NCBI GenBank assembly: GCA_037833965.1
Contig: AP031354.1
Location: 19,136,001-19,200,000 of the forward strand
Length of the DNA stretch: 64,000 bases
Reading direction: 5' to 3'
From: Marchantia polymorpha subsp. ruderalis
Taxonomy: Eukaryota; Streptophyta; Marchantiopsida; Marchantiales; Marchantiaceae
Part shown: positions 36,415-48,187 of the stretch, piece after piece
Numbering within the stretch: the stretch's first letter is position 1
Layout of the letters: every line of letters starts with the position of its first letter
Made by a program: the position numbers and the translations under genes
Notes under the pieces: model-generated
What the model saw: only the letters and a program-made list of their open reading frames with translations
Told to the model about the DNA's origin: nothing
Databases searched by the model: none

Positions 36415-37550
36415 CTTGCTACAACCAGTACCACCCAACCCTCTACAGATAGAGCTATGTACACCTTAAGCCCAAAAAATTCGCTGGAACCCCAGGTTTG
36501 ATCGTCAATGTCGAAAATAGACTAATCGCATGAGCCACGCCCAAACCACAGAACCATGCTGATGAACGAAATCAACACGTTCCTCTCGGTCTACAAACTA
36601 GCAAGCCGACTGCCAAGCCTACGATTTCAGAGAGGAGATTCTCAGCTTAACCAGTGCCACAAGACTGTAAACAATGAAGTGAGCCTGTATAAATTCCATG
36701 TGCCAATAGGCAAGAGAAACTCCACAAAACTCCTGAAAATTCGCGGGAACTTCTTCCAAAATGGTACGAACAAACTAACGACCGCCTATCCTCTCATCTT
36801 CCCGACTACCTGTAACTAAAATACCAGCACACTATCTTTGTCGGCAAAAGGTTGTCAAAACTCACTGCAAAATTCCACCTACTTCCGATTTTCCACAGAC
36901 GAGACGCATCAGCGTAACCCGTCAACTCAATCTAAGAAAACCTCGCACAGTGTCTCGCTCGCATCACATAAAATCACACAGAATCAATTCCAGGCAAACT
37001 CTTCATCTCCCCTACAAGGCCGGACTCACTGACAACTAGATTTGAACACAGAATCGATCTCATGGCATCACGCACTCGCCAATTTTCACTTCCCAACCCA
37101 CCTCCCTTCGATCCTCTTGAAATTGGATCTGATATCTTAGAGAACGACTTGACTGGAGCGGAGCTTGTGGGCAAGAATGAGACGACAGAGGCGAAAGAGG
37201 GGAAAATAGGAGAACAAGGGGCGACAGGGGAGGAGCTCCTATCGTACGTTTGTTCGGTGTGTGTCTGAAGCTTGAGATGTCTGCACGATATTGGTGATGG
37301 CCATGACTCACTCCGTCGTACATGCCCCGTCACGTCATACATGCTTGCTTACTTGGATTTCCACACGTGGCCCCTGCAGTCCCTTACATGTCGTTTTCTT
37401 TCCTGCCGCGCGGCGAAAAATGATATGTTTGCCTCCTCGGTTCCCTTTCCAACCTAGGGTAGTCAGGAAACACTTATTCCAGATTCGTTGACCATCGAGA
37501 TCTAACAAAGTCTCCAGAGTAGAGAACTGGACTTGCGACCAAGCATGGCA
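36415..37550. other. 5' flank of the F-box gene
   Basis: Promoter and leader of the minus-strand F-box gene are expected here. The 122-codon minus-strand frame at 36974-37342 is Ser/Pro-rich without a domain and is not called. Confidence 0.4.
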
Positions 37551-38025
37551 ACAATAAAATCACTTCATGATGGATGATAAAATCACTTCATGATGCGACT
37601 CATTTTTGGAAAAAATTTAATGTTGTTAAACCCTAAATTTCAAAGTCTATGCATAATTTTCAAGGATGAATGAAAAAAGAGCTTATTCTATCAATGGTAA
37701 TACACACAAACACGAATAGTTTTTAAACAATTAATTTTACAGACAGTTAGAATAGTCATGTAAGAGAGAAAAATTCTTTTGAATCCATAGAAGGTAACAA
37801 TGATAGGTCGGCATATGAAAGCTCTAAGATTTGAGTCACAGGATTAGGATGCTGATACTTTTACTTTTAAGGTGATGCACACCGTGGCAAAGAAGTTGTA
37901 ATTCTCGATGTTGGAATATGAACTTCTTATGTTTGGGAAACTCATCCTCGATAATGGGGTTTCGAAACCTCAATAGGCTAAAGTTTGTGACATCTGTGAA
38001 AAAAATTCAACAGGACATAAGTTAT

Positions 38026-38180
38026 CACAAGTACTGATAAATCGGGAGTAGATGCAGATGGAGCAACAACTTGATCGGAAAGATGGATCTATACTCTACA
38101 TTCTCCACAAGTACTGATAAATCGAGAGTAGATGCCGAGGGAGCAACAACTTGATCAGAAACATGGATCTATATTAATCT
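38026..38180 (+). repeat. Tandem duplication with 80-bp period
   Basis: CACAAGTACTGATAAATCG at 38026 recurs at 38106. Both copies continue through GGAGCAACAACTTGATC and ATGGATCTATA with few differences. Confidence 0.9.
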
Positions 38181-38295
38181 ATACATTCCCGACGTCATTT
38201 GCACACAATTGCGATGTTACTTTCTCTACTTTTTTTGTTCGTTTTTTACATGTACAGTACCATAGATACATGTGAAAGGCAAAAGTGTGATCGTT

Positions 38296-38324
38296 GTTAG
38301 TATCTTATTCACAAAGATACTAAC
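38296..38324. repeat. Perfect foldback, 11-bp arms
   Basis: GTTAGTATCTT at 38296-38306 pairs with AAGATACTAAC at 38314-38324. Confidence 0.85.
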
Positions 38325-40645
38325 ACGACTTGCTCCAGATATTATTTTGGGATATAAGCTTGAAAGAAGTCATTTGTATGATGTAACACATGTGTATTGA
38401 AACTATTTGGTAATATCCAAATAGAAAGAGTGCATAAATGGATCCCATAAGATTTTGTATCACTTCTTTATACTTTCATTTCAAAGTAATTCAATATGTA
38501 TAAATGTTTTGATCTCCACATTTTTAAAGAAGAAATTAAAATTTTTGATTAAGATCATTCATTTATTATCGTTCAAGCTTTACTTGCAAATAAGTAGTTG
38601 ATACATACCTCAAATTATGAGACTTTGAACTTTTAATAATAAAATTTATGTTTTTTAAATAAATCATTTATATTTGTTTTGAACTAAGTTTTTTAAAAAT
38701 ATATGTGTGTTATTTTGTATAATCAAGAATGATTATAACGTATTTTTTAATTTATAAATCATGTGAATTTCATTTTTTGTTCATCACCCTGTGTGTTAAA
38801 AATTTCAAAATTTTATACATTTTATGATCAATAAGAAGAAACTTATGTGCAATCACACACAACAAATCAGTTATGAAAAATGCTAGCAAATCTTAATAAA
38901 ATATTCAAACCAAGTTGTTTGATTTCATAAAAATTTAGTAGAGTAAATTCAAAAATATGTTTACAACATGCATTTTTACTTGAAGCCATTTTTTTCATCA
39001 TTCATGTTAAAAAATATAGATTTTAGAAAATATTACGTAGCAAGGTGAGAAGAATCATATGAATATAATTACAAACAGTGAAAATGATATTTGAATCATA
39101 ATAATTTATTTTGATAAAAAGTAGAGAATTAATAAGAAAAAAACAGAAGGATAAATTCAAAAGAAAAAAATATCAATGAATACTTATTAGTTTGAAATCT
39201 CAATTATTTATGAAAGTCAAATTTTAATTTTAAATATTTTTATATTTTATTATCTATTTGAAAAAGGTGCATGGAATTTTTGTTTATATTCTAAAATTTA
39301 TTATATAGACTTGAATATAATGATGAATTCATGTTACAGAACAAATTTTGCAAGTATCAAAACATGCTCTTCATACACATCCTCATCAATCTGTCAATTG
39401 AACAATCCACGTCTTGATGTAGGAATTATTCTGATAATAATAATGATAATGTAAATTTCTTGTAATTAAGAGTGTAGGGTTTGAACTTCACATACTTATG
39501 AGTTCGATTATCATTAATTAACTCATTTAATCATAATGATATAACATGAAAATTTGAATTAATTGATTATGATCTAACTGTCATCATATAAAAAATTAAT
39601 GATCTTATCATGGATAGGTTTAAAAGTTAAAATATATATTATAAAAATTAAAATTAATGAATTTTTTTTCACAGAAATAAAAAAGTATTTATGTTAATGA
39701 TCCATTTTTAGGAAATTTACTTTGCTCTAGTCTTAAATATCCAATTTTGAATACTTGATGTAAATTTGAATTATACTTTCAAAATCAAAATTTTGATACT
39801 AGAAGTATTGGTGTATGATGAAATGTTTTTAAATATAGAGTAAAATGTATATCTAGCGTAAAATTAGATTGTATGAATATTTTTGCAAGACAAAAATTAT
39901 ATATCTTAACTATACATTTTTTATACCTTAGTAGCCCTATTTTTTTTTTTGGAATCTTCATTTTACAACATAATCTCAGTAGAAGCAAAAAAAAAAAGAT
40001 TTAATATTTATATATGAAATTAGTTTTTTATTTAACTCAACAATACTGAATTGATTAATATGAACTGAAAAAAAAATTCATTTACTTCAAATTTTTCTTT
40101 TTTACTTCTGATATTTTTTTATCATTATTTTCACTATAATTTAAAGTGTTCTTGATTTGTTGTTTTGTATGTTGGTTTTTTAAATCTCAACTATTATTGC
40201 GTTTATGTTAGATTGTTTATATAAATCTGTGTTATTATATTTTATATTCATTGGTCTGATACAGCGTATGAAGATGATTGTTAAGGTTTCCCACATAAAT
40301 TTTTTTGAAATAGAAAATCATAACAATATTTTCATTATTTTTTTTGTTATTAAAAAGAATCTTATATTTTTATCAAAAATCCATAGTAATATTAAATTTC
40401 AATCTGAGTAATGCAAATGTTAAATAAATATATCAAATTTATTTGAAATTTATGCAATAAAGAAAAGAATAAAATCAATATAATTAACAATATGATCAAT
40501 TCAAATCATGATTTGTTCATCTTATGGCAGAATTTATGACACAAGATACATGAGAAAATTATGTTTGTTCTTTTATCAAAGTTATATGTTGAACACTTTC
40601 AAATCAAAATTGTGTTTTTTTTCATTTGAGGTTTTCATATGCAAT

Positions 40646-40976
40646 TGTTAAGCTACAATGAAGCTTGCGGACTTCCTCCATTTGTTTGATAGTGGAGATT
40701 AGCTAGTTATTAGTTTATGGTCAAAGATAGTAGCATGAGTAGGCTTTGCAAGAAACTTCCTTGTACCATGTAATGAGGGTATTTAACGGGCTCGCTCGTG
40801 AGAATCTACACCTCCAATTCACTCTTGGTATGCACTAATCAAAAGTGCGCTGAAGTCATCAGTAAGGACTGAAATTGTAGTTGGTTGAATAGTCGTGTTA
40901 GTACCAAATTTTTAACATGTATTGCATGCTCTTCACAGCGTACATTTCTTTGCATTGCATTGCAAATGGATCCACA
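40646..40976 (+). repeat. 5' LTR of the gypsy element
   Basis: Begins TGTTAAGCTACAATGAAGC and ends TCCACA. It shares long blocks with 44713-45042, such as TTTGATAGTGGAGATTAG, GCAAGAAACTT and AGTGCGCTGAAG. Confidence 0.85.
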
Positions 40977-41799
40977 TTTGTTTCCGTATCCAGGACCGTT
41001 CAGTTGTTGTCTAGAGTTCTTGTTCTTGAGAAAGTCGGCGCTAGGATTGCCAGCGGCGGTTGGTGTTCTGTTACCTCCCTAGTGGGGAAAAGAAAAAATA
41101 GGTTTTTGTTCTCGTTATGATGGCGTTAGGGTTCTAGCGGCGGCTAGTGTTTCACATTCGCCGTCGTGCAACGTGTTCGTCTCTTTAGGATTTGGGGTCA
41201 CTTTCTCTTAGTTCAGATGCTCGTCTTGTTTGGAGTCACCGTTTCACCGCCACTCACTGTCACATTGCTTTCTGCTCCTTTTCGTTCTTCAAACCTAGAG
41301 TCTTCTAGATTAAAGTTGCCGCTGCTGCACACTCTCTCGATTTTCATTCAATTCCTTCTATGTGCTCCCGCTTTCATTTGCTACTTTACTACTGGCGACA
41401 CTAATTTTTTATGAGTTAAGTCATTTTCTTCGAGGTCGTTTTCTCTTCTTAATTTTCAAAAGTTTCTGAATTGTTCATTCTAGAACGAACTTCTGTATCA
41501 TAAAAATGTTGACAAAACGGGCCTTCTGATTTCCAACCCGCCTCGGCCGGCGCTCATCTGGCTGGACCTCGCCGGTATCGCCTACAGGCTGTAGCCATGA
41601 ATGAATGTCCTTTTAGGAAAATGATGAATAATACACCTACCGAGACGAAAGCCAAACGTGTTTCCCGTAGGTGGACGTATTGAACCAAAATAATCTCTAA
41701 AATTTAAATCTTGATACAACAAAATTTTGCTTACTTTCAGTATCCTCAAAGCTACTCGGTTGCGCGACTGTTTTCTACTTTGAATCCGCTCTCTTCCGT

Positions 41800-42045
41800 C
41801 TATGTCTGAACTAGAGTAGTCATCATAGCTCCGTCTTCACCTATTTGATCTTCCCCAATGATATCCTCTTCAGAGCTCCAATCTTCAGAATCAGACTTAG
41901 AAGAAGAACTATCATTTGTTTGGTGTTTCTTCAACGGCTTCAATTTCTGTTTCCTACCCCTACTCTTTGGATTTTTTTCCCTCTTGCAATCACTACCATT
42001 GTCGCTCGACTTCTTGCTCTTGAACTTTTCAGACTTTGTCTTCAC
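41800..42045 (-). pseudogene. Gag-like charged fragment in inverted orientation
   Basis: On the minus strand an open stretch of about 80 codons is Lys/Ser-rich, then acidic, with KSRGRKQKLK and SSSSKSDSEDWSSEEDI. This resembles the linker regions of plant gypsy Gag proteins. It lies inside the element but opposite to pol, which begins abruptly on the plus strand at about 42050. This suggests an internal inversion or recombination. Low-complexity charged sequence can arise in other nuclear proteins, so the Gag assignment is tentative. Confidence 0.45.
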
Positions 42046-42049
42046 ATCA

Positions 42050-43990
42050 CCATGTGGTACCTTTTGTTACGAAGTAATTTCATTCGGATTGTGCAATGCT
42101 CCAACTACTTTTCAAGAACTTATGAATAAAGTTATGAAACCATTCTTAAAACATTTTGTACGAGTATTTATGGATAATTTTGGAATTTATGCCGATCGGA
42201 TCAAACACTTGGAGAAGTTAGAGAAGTTTTCTGAATGCTTGGATGAGTCAAGAATCACACTAAGCTCAAAAAATCAAAGATTGGATTTTTGTTTTGTAGA
42301 TTGGTGGGTCACATTGTTTCCAAGGAGGGGATTGGTATTAATTTGGAGAAAATATAGGTTATTTTAGTAGCGTCATTTTCTACCACCAAACATGCAGTTA
42401 GAGACTTTTTGGAATTTACTTGCTATCATCGTTTATTCATTTAGCAATACGCAATGATTGTCAAACCTTTAACTAGGTTCGTAAAGGATGACAGTCTGAC
42501 TCCTCAAGTCACACCAAAAGCATTAGAGGCTTTTGGGACGCTAAAGCAATCATTGCTGTCTAACTCAATTTTAGGAACTCTAGATTGAAAGAAACCATTG
42601 TTTGTTTTTACGTATGCATCCGAAAAAGTAGTGGGCGCAAGCTTGGCATAGTTGTATACAGAAGTATATGATCATTCCATATATTATGCTAGTAGGCAAC
42701 TCACGTCTATAGAAATGAACTACACAATCATAGAAGAAAAAGGTCTATACATTATTTTTGCGCTGAAAAATTTTGCCACTACTTGCTCAAAACGAGGATG
42801 ACGATGGTGACATATCTTCAAGCCTTGATTTATCTTCTCAACAAACGTAACACCATGGAAAGAATTGCACAATGGATCATTTTAAGAATTTGACTTGAAG
42901 ATTGTACATCACGCAGGCACAATACATGGCAATGTTAATTTTTTTTCACAGATGGAGTACGATGATTTTCTTGACGCAATGTTAATTTCAATCAATGATG
43001 ACAACCAATCGGAAGCGTATAGAAATATCATCCGATATCTCAAAGATATGAATTTTCCGGAGGATGCAACCAAACAAGCTAGTACACGAATTGCTCATAA
43101 GAATAGATTTTAAAATTTGATTGATCAACTATTATATTTTGGCGGAAGAGACGGTTTACTCCGATGTGCAATGAAGACTGCATAGATACCATAATTGTTA
43201 CGAGAGTTTCATGAAGGATTTCGTGGGTGACATTTTGTGGAACGCATTACAGTGGAAAAAATCTTGGCGGCTTGATACTATTGGTCAATTATGTTCATGG
43301 ATAGTTTTGATAGTGTAAACATTGTGAGATATGTCAAGCATTCGCCAATAAGTCTCCGGTTAGCGGCAACTTGCACCTTATTCCTACATTAGGATCCTTT
43401 GAGAAATGGGGTATCGATTTGATGGAACTTTTGCCTTGTACAAGAAATGAATACCGTTTTATTGTAATATCTGCGGATTATCTTACAAAGTTTGCGGACG
43501 TTGAGACTTTGAAGACATGGATCAAAACAGAAGTAGCACAATTTGTGTATTAACACATTGTTATCCGTTTTGACATTCCGTTAGAGATAGTATCTGATAA
43601 CGGATCTCAATTCATGAGTGATGTGTAGATAGACATGATGAAACGCTTAGCAATTAAACATAGTTTTATGACTATGTATAAACGAAGTACAAACGGACTC
43701 GTAGAACGAACAAACAAGATTTTATGTTCTATGATTGCAAAAGAAGCAAAACCAAGTACAAATGCTAGCGATTGAGATCTCAAGATCCATCATGCAATGT
43801 GGATATATAAACGGTTAGAGTATTATTTCTATTTTGTTTAGCCTATGACATTGAATCTCTACTTCCGACATTATACAAATTGATGACACTCCGCACCGCT
43901 TTGAAAGCGCGTCCGGACTTGACGAGTCGCAACGACTGGTGCAAGAATACGGCTGATGCAACTTAATGAATTGAACAAGATCCGATTGCG
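42050..43990 (+). pseudogene. Ty3/gypsy pol remnant: reverse transcriptase, RNase H, integrase
   Basis: The reverse transcriptase starts mid-domain with FGLCNAPTTFQELMN and the active-site region VRVFMDNFGIYA, where the usual second Asp of the DD pair is Asn. RNase H pieces follow around 42600-42780 (YASEKVVGASLA-like text in shifted frames). The integrase core is recognisable from 43371: WGIDLMELLPC holds the first catalytic Asp, IVSDNGSQF near 43590 the second, and GLVERTNK near 43695 the Glu. Stops and frameshifts separate these parts, so no functional polyprotein is made. The upstream half of pol and the protease are missing. Confidence 0.85.
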
Positions 43991-43991
43991 G

Positions 43992-43996
43992 GCGAG
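43992..43996. repeat. Target-site duplication of the nested solo LTR (GCGAG), left
   Basis: GCGAG directly precedes TGTAAC and recurs directly after GTTACA at 44349-44353. Confidence 0.85.
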
Positions 43997-44348
43997 TGTA
44001 ACCATCTTTAGTTCGTTAGAACTAAAGTAGAGGCTACTCTAAATGTTGATATAGATACTTTAGAGTACACTAGTTGTAGCTGCCACGTCTGCGATCAGCG
44101 CGCTTGGTAGATAGAGAGTATGTGTGTTAGTTGACAACGTCACGTCAGCGATCCGTGTGCTTGTTAGGATTATCCGCCACGTCATTCATCAACTATGAGT
44201 GGGTAGGATGGTGGGAATAAGATCTTATCTCTTTGTACTTGTTAGTGAGAACTATATAAGGGAGAAGATTACCATTGTTGGTATTTCTCATCTTCAGAGT
44301 TTACGTTTCTATCTTCGAGTGAACTTCTCTCTAAACCCTAGTGTTACA
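43997..44348. mobile_element. Solo LTR (352 bp) nested in the gypsy integrase
   Basis: Begins TGTAAC and ends GTTACA, a perfect 6-bp terminal inverted repeat of the TG...CA type. It is flanked on both sides by the 5-bp duplication GCGAG. It contains a TATA-like CTATATAAGGG near 44253 and CTCTAAACCCTAG near its end, as expected of an LTR promoter. Leaving out this segment and one GCGAG brings the integrase C-terminal coding text on both sides into one frame (RLRA then RQAIEMAQAKMKKAWDAKV), so the insertion is precise and post-dates the host element. It is not similar to the host LTRs, so it came from another family. Confidence 0.85.
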
Positions 44349-44440
44349 GCGAGACAAGCAATTGAGATGGCTCAAGCAAAGATGAAAAAGGCGTGGGATG
44401 CGAAGGTAAAGAAGCGGATGTTCAAGATGTAATACTTGGT
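44349..44440 (+). pseudogene. C-terminal integrase fragment downstream of the solo LTR
   Basis: After the right GCGAG, the frame reads RQAIEMAQAKMKKAWDAKVKK and continues to a stop at 44432. This is typical of the region after the integrase core in gypsy polyproteins. It is the continuation of the remnant ending at 43996. Confidence 0.75.
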
Positions 44441-44712
44441 GATGTCAAACGATTCACAGCATTTTTGAAGTATACATAAGAAACTGTTACCCAAGTGGTT
44501 TGGACAGTCTGAGGTTGACAAAGTCTTTGCGTTAAACAGTTCCTATTTACTATTAAATTTAGATGGCACAAACTATCCAGATAGAGTTAATCATGATAAA
44601 CTAAAGAAAGCTTAAGTAGATTTGTTATACTAGTAAAAATCCACATTAATCATGTAAATTTGTTATATTAGTAAAAATCCGCGGGCCGATTTCATTATAA
44701 GTGTGGAGTGAA

Positions 44713-45042
44713 TGTTAGGTTGCAGTGAAGCTTTTGGACTGCCTCAATTTGTTTGATAGTGGAGATTAGTTATTCAGTAGTTTTACATCGAAGATAGTAG
44801 TATTGGAAGGTTTTGCAAGAAACTTACTTGTACTAGGTAGTGAGGGTATTTAACAAGCTCACTCGTGAGAGTTTACAACTCTAATTCACTCTTCATATGC
44901 ACTAATCGAGAGTGCGCTGAAGGCGTCAAGAAGGCCAGATCTTGTAGTAGGGTTGGATAGTTGTGTTGGGATCTGAAGTTTTAACACGTATTGCATGAGC
45001 TTCACAAAGTACGTTTTTTTTGCATTACCAAACAGACCCACA
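44713..45042 (+). repeat. 3' LTR of the gypsy element
   Basis: Begins TGTTAGGTTGCAGTGAAGC and ends CCCACA. Direct repeat of 40646-40976, preceded by a purine-rich tract. It may extend two bases to a second CA at 45044. Confidence 0.85.
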
Positions 45043-48000
45043 CAATCATCACTTTTTTCTTTATCATTTATTCTTCATTTGAAATAATAATCTACCTCAA
45101 ACTTCATACAATGTGCAATACTTAAATCATCATCAATGTAGTTTTTATTATTGTAGAATAAATCACACTAAAAAAAAGAGGTTTAATATCATTATAGTAA
45201 TTGAAAAAATGATAATATAAAATTTTCTAATTCTATAATATTGAAGATAAATTATCTTTGTTGATATTTTGAACATAGATTTTTATTATCATCTGTATAA
45301 AAAATCAAAAAGAAATTTCATCATCATTATATATACAATTTTTTGCATGTATGACATGAAATACATGATTATAAACTAATGGATTCTTCATGTGTCATTG
45401 AAAATTAACAAATCAATATATTTGAAGCATCTAATATTCATATGTATTGTTAATATGAAATAAAGAAATTAAGAAATTAAATAATAAAATAAATGATCTC
45501 TTTTTGAGTCTAATATATTATAATAGTTGTACAAATTAATGAAAATATTTATTTTGAATGCATAGAGTTTTGACCTTTTAGTTATAAAAAATAAATTTTG
45601 CTACAATCTGGTAAACAATTTGCTCTTGCTTTCTCACAATCATGAACAAAAATAAATTTTTAAAAGATTCTAGCTTATTTTTTGTATCTACGTAAATTTC
45701 ATATAATTAATTTTTTGTTTATGGAGCTATTAGCATTATTTTATTATATCAAATCAAATCTATGGTTTTTAACATAGGATTTTTAATCCTTTTTTATTTT
45801 TCAATAAATTTATTGAATAAACATTGATTTGAATGTTTGATTGTTTCCAAAGATTTTTTTTTGATATAGTGTTATCAAATTCATCATAAGGATTTAATCA
45901 TGAAATTATTTTGATCTTTTACATGGAATAAATCGCAAATAATAATTTTTACATCAGCCTATCTACTTTGCTCTAATATTATCTGGTTTGAAATAATCAT
46001 GCATGTTTTATGATACAATTACACTAGATTATTATAAAAAAAGAATAAAATATGCTTATCATCAAAACAAAATGCTTCTTAACAAAAAAAACATTAGTAG
46101 GTTGTTTGATCTAATTGATTGTATCATTATTATTTTATGTAAAATTTGTATATGTTTTTTTGAAATTATTTTTTTCTATAAGATGATATATTTAATTAAA
46201 AATAAAATATATCAACTTTTGCAGTTCATATGAAAAAATTCGAAATCCACCTGATCTTTTAACAATTGTGGAAAAGAACCTAGAATAGAAAGAAGTAAAT
46301 GGAAGTCATGTTGCTTATGTTATAGCTCTTTAACAAGCAACGCTCTCATCTGATTCACTTGTTGAATACTTCTCTGCCCTAAGCGGTCATTGCTATGCTA
46401 ATTGTTTTTTTCCTTTTAGTAGAGGACTATCTTTTAATATATAAATAATTAAAATATACTATATTTTACTTTAATAGATAGATATATGATTTTTTATGTT
46501 TGCATATCTTAAAATTGAGCTAAAATTATATCATTTCTTTGCATTTGCAAAAACCGTATGCAGGACAAAACTTTTTTTTACTTCATCATGCATCAAATTC
46601 ATTTTTATTCATATTAGTTGATTTTTTTATATTAATACAATTTCAATTTCTTAATTATTATTCAAATTTTTCACATTTATATTTTTCTATGTGATTGAAA
46701 CTCATAAGCTACATACTTTTCTTTGATTTCGTTGTTATTTCAAATATAATGCATTTATTCACATCATATCATTACGTACATGTTTTCTTTTTGCAAGAAA
46801 TTATATAGTTTACATATAAGAAGTTTTTTGTGCTTTTGACCCTTTGAGTCCCACGGGCTTGATCTATTTACCATTACCTCTGCAATTCACAAAAAATATC
46901 TTCTTGGAAATAATATCATTTTACTACCGTTTATGGAATTCACACTTGGTGCTTTTGCAAATATGATCACACATTTCTACTGTTGATGTTGATAGAATGA
47001 CAACAAGATTATATTTGAATTTCTATATAAACTTTTATAAAATACAGATCCAATAATATTCATCTTCATAAATTACAAAAAAATTATAACTTTCAACGCC
47101 TATAATCATTGTTATACAATGTGCTTTTAGCCCCTACTAACTGCTTACTTTTATCATGACTATCCCTTAATGTTGTTATATTTTTTACCACATTACCGTT
47201 TTAGTTACATGTTTTCGTTAGCTCGCCATATGTCAGGCTAACGAAAATTAAGTCATATAATCTGTTGGATATTTACACTCATCACATTTACTATTTTTTG
47301 CTAAACATTACTATAGTATTTACATTGTTTTACTTGTTTAGTATAGATCTTTTTAAGTGAAGCATTCCTTATTTTACATTATTGGACCTACTTACTATCA
47401 TATCATTTTGGTTTCATCCATAACCGATGGGAATACCCAAGTTATATGGGCACAAATTGTTATATATGTTGAAGAAAAAACTATTTACTCAAAGCCCGGC
47501 TTGAGACAAGTCATCAAATTTCAGTACACAGGTACACATCAATACGTGGTAATGCATCTATCTGCTTGTGTTAAAAAGCAATCTGTAACGAGAATGGACG
47601 ACATGTTATTACTATCAGAGTGCCGTTCCTTTCAATTCTTCTTCCATGTTCTGCAGGCCTTAACGATTTTGCATCCAATTCGGGGGAGTATGTGGCCATG
47701 AAAGATATACGTGTGGATATGATAAGGATATGTGATAATATGTCATCAATCAGATATGTGATAAGGACAAATAGAACTCAGACATTCTTCAAGTCCAATT
47801 GCCCCATGTTCAGAAAAAAGTTTCAACCGAAATTTTCGAATGTCCGCTTAAATCTGGACTTCTAGCACTTTATAAGAAGAATATAGTGAACATTGTGCAA
47901 AATTGGCTTCCTATCTATAATGTGAAATGTGAAGAAACCTATTTTTGATAACTTAAAGGGGTGAGCTGGTCACCCGGTAGCAGCAGCAAAGACCAAAGAC

Positions 48001-48187
48001 CTGAACAATCTTTCAACTCTTCACTCATGTGTAGAAAAGCGCTTACAGTATTTAGAAATACAAAACTAAAGGTCTTGCCTCTTCTCCAACTTATTGCGTA
48101 TGTTTCAGTTCAATCCAAATTCGAAGGGAAGGATGATGTCCTTCCTCACCCGGTAGTAGTAGTACAATAATACAGTTGAATGATGGT
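45043..48187. other. AT-rich block, then the 3' flank of the FSP1-like gene
   Basis: No coding signal from 45043 to about 47340 (very AT-rich). The frames at 47357-47701 and 47620-47865 show no domain. The last 200 bp or so should include the 3' untranslated region of the minus-strand gene. Confidence 0.55.

Larger units (their letters stand above)
37551..40645. other. AT-rich gene-free block
   Basis: Composition shifts sharply to A and T, with long T and A runs and no credible coding sequence. The left edge holds the short repeat AAAATCACTTCATGATG twice (near 37557 and 37580), the 80-bp tandem pair at 38026 and a small foldback at 38296. Confidence 0.7.
40646..45042 (+). mobile_element. Degenerate, rearranged Ty3/gypsy LTR retrotransposon
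   Basis: Two direct repeats of about 330 bp (40646-40976 and 44713-45042) both begin TGTTA and end CACA, flanking broken pol sequence in the order reverse transcriptase, RNase H, integrase. This order defines Ty3/gypsy rather than Copia. The two LTRs differ by many substitutions and small indels, so the insertion is old. I did not find a clear initiator-Met tRNA primer site after the left LTR or a matching target duplication outside. A purine-rich GTGTGGAGTGAA directly before the right LTR fits a polypurine tract. A solo LTR of another element interrupts the integrase, and the 5' interior carries an inverted gag-like fragment. Confidence 0.85.

Noticed and set aside
36415..36438. Eight-codon N-terminal extension of the F-box protein
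   Set aside because: The extension would have to start at TTG. The in-frame ATG at 36414 is the proper first start codon.
36974..37342. 122-codon minus-strand frame upstream of the F-box gene
   Set aside because: Ser/Pro-rich text without domain, overlapped by equally long frames on both strands. Treated as promoter/leader DNA.
40641..45047. Target duplication of the outer gypsy element
   Set aside because: GCAAT before the left LTR and CAATC after the right LTR do not match at any consistent LTR end, so no duplication is claimed.
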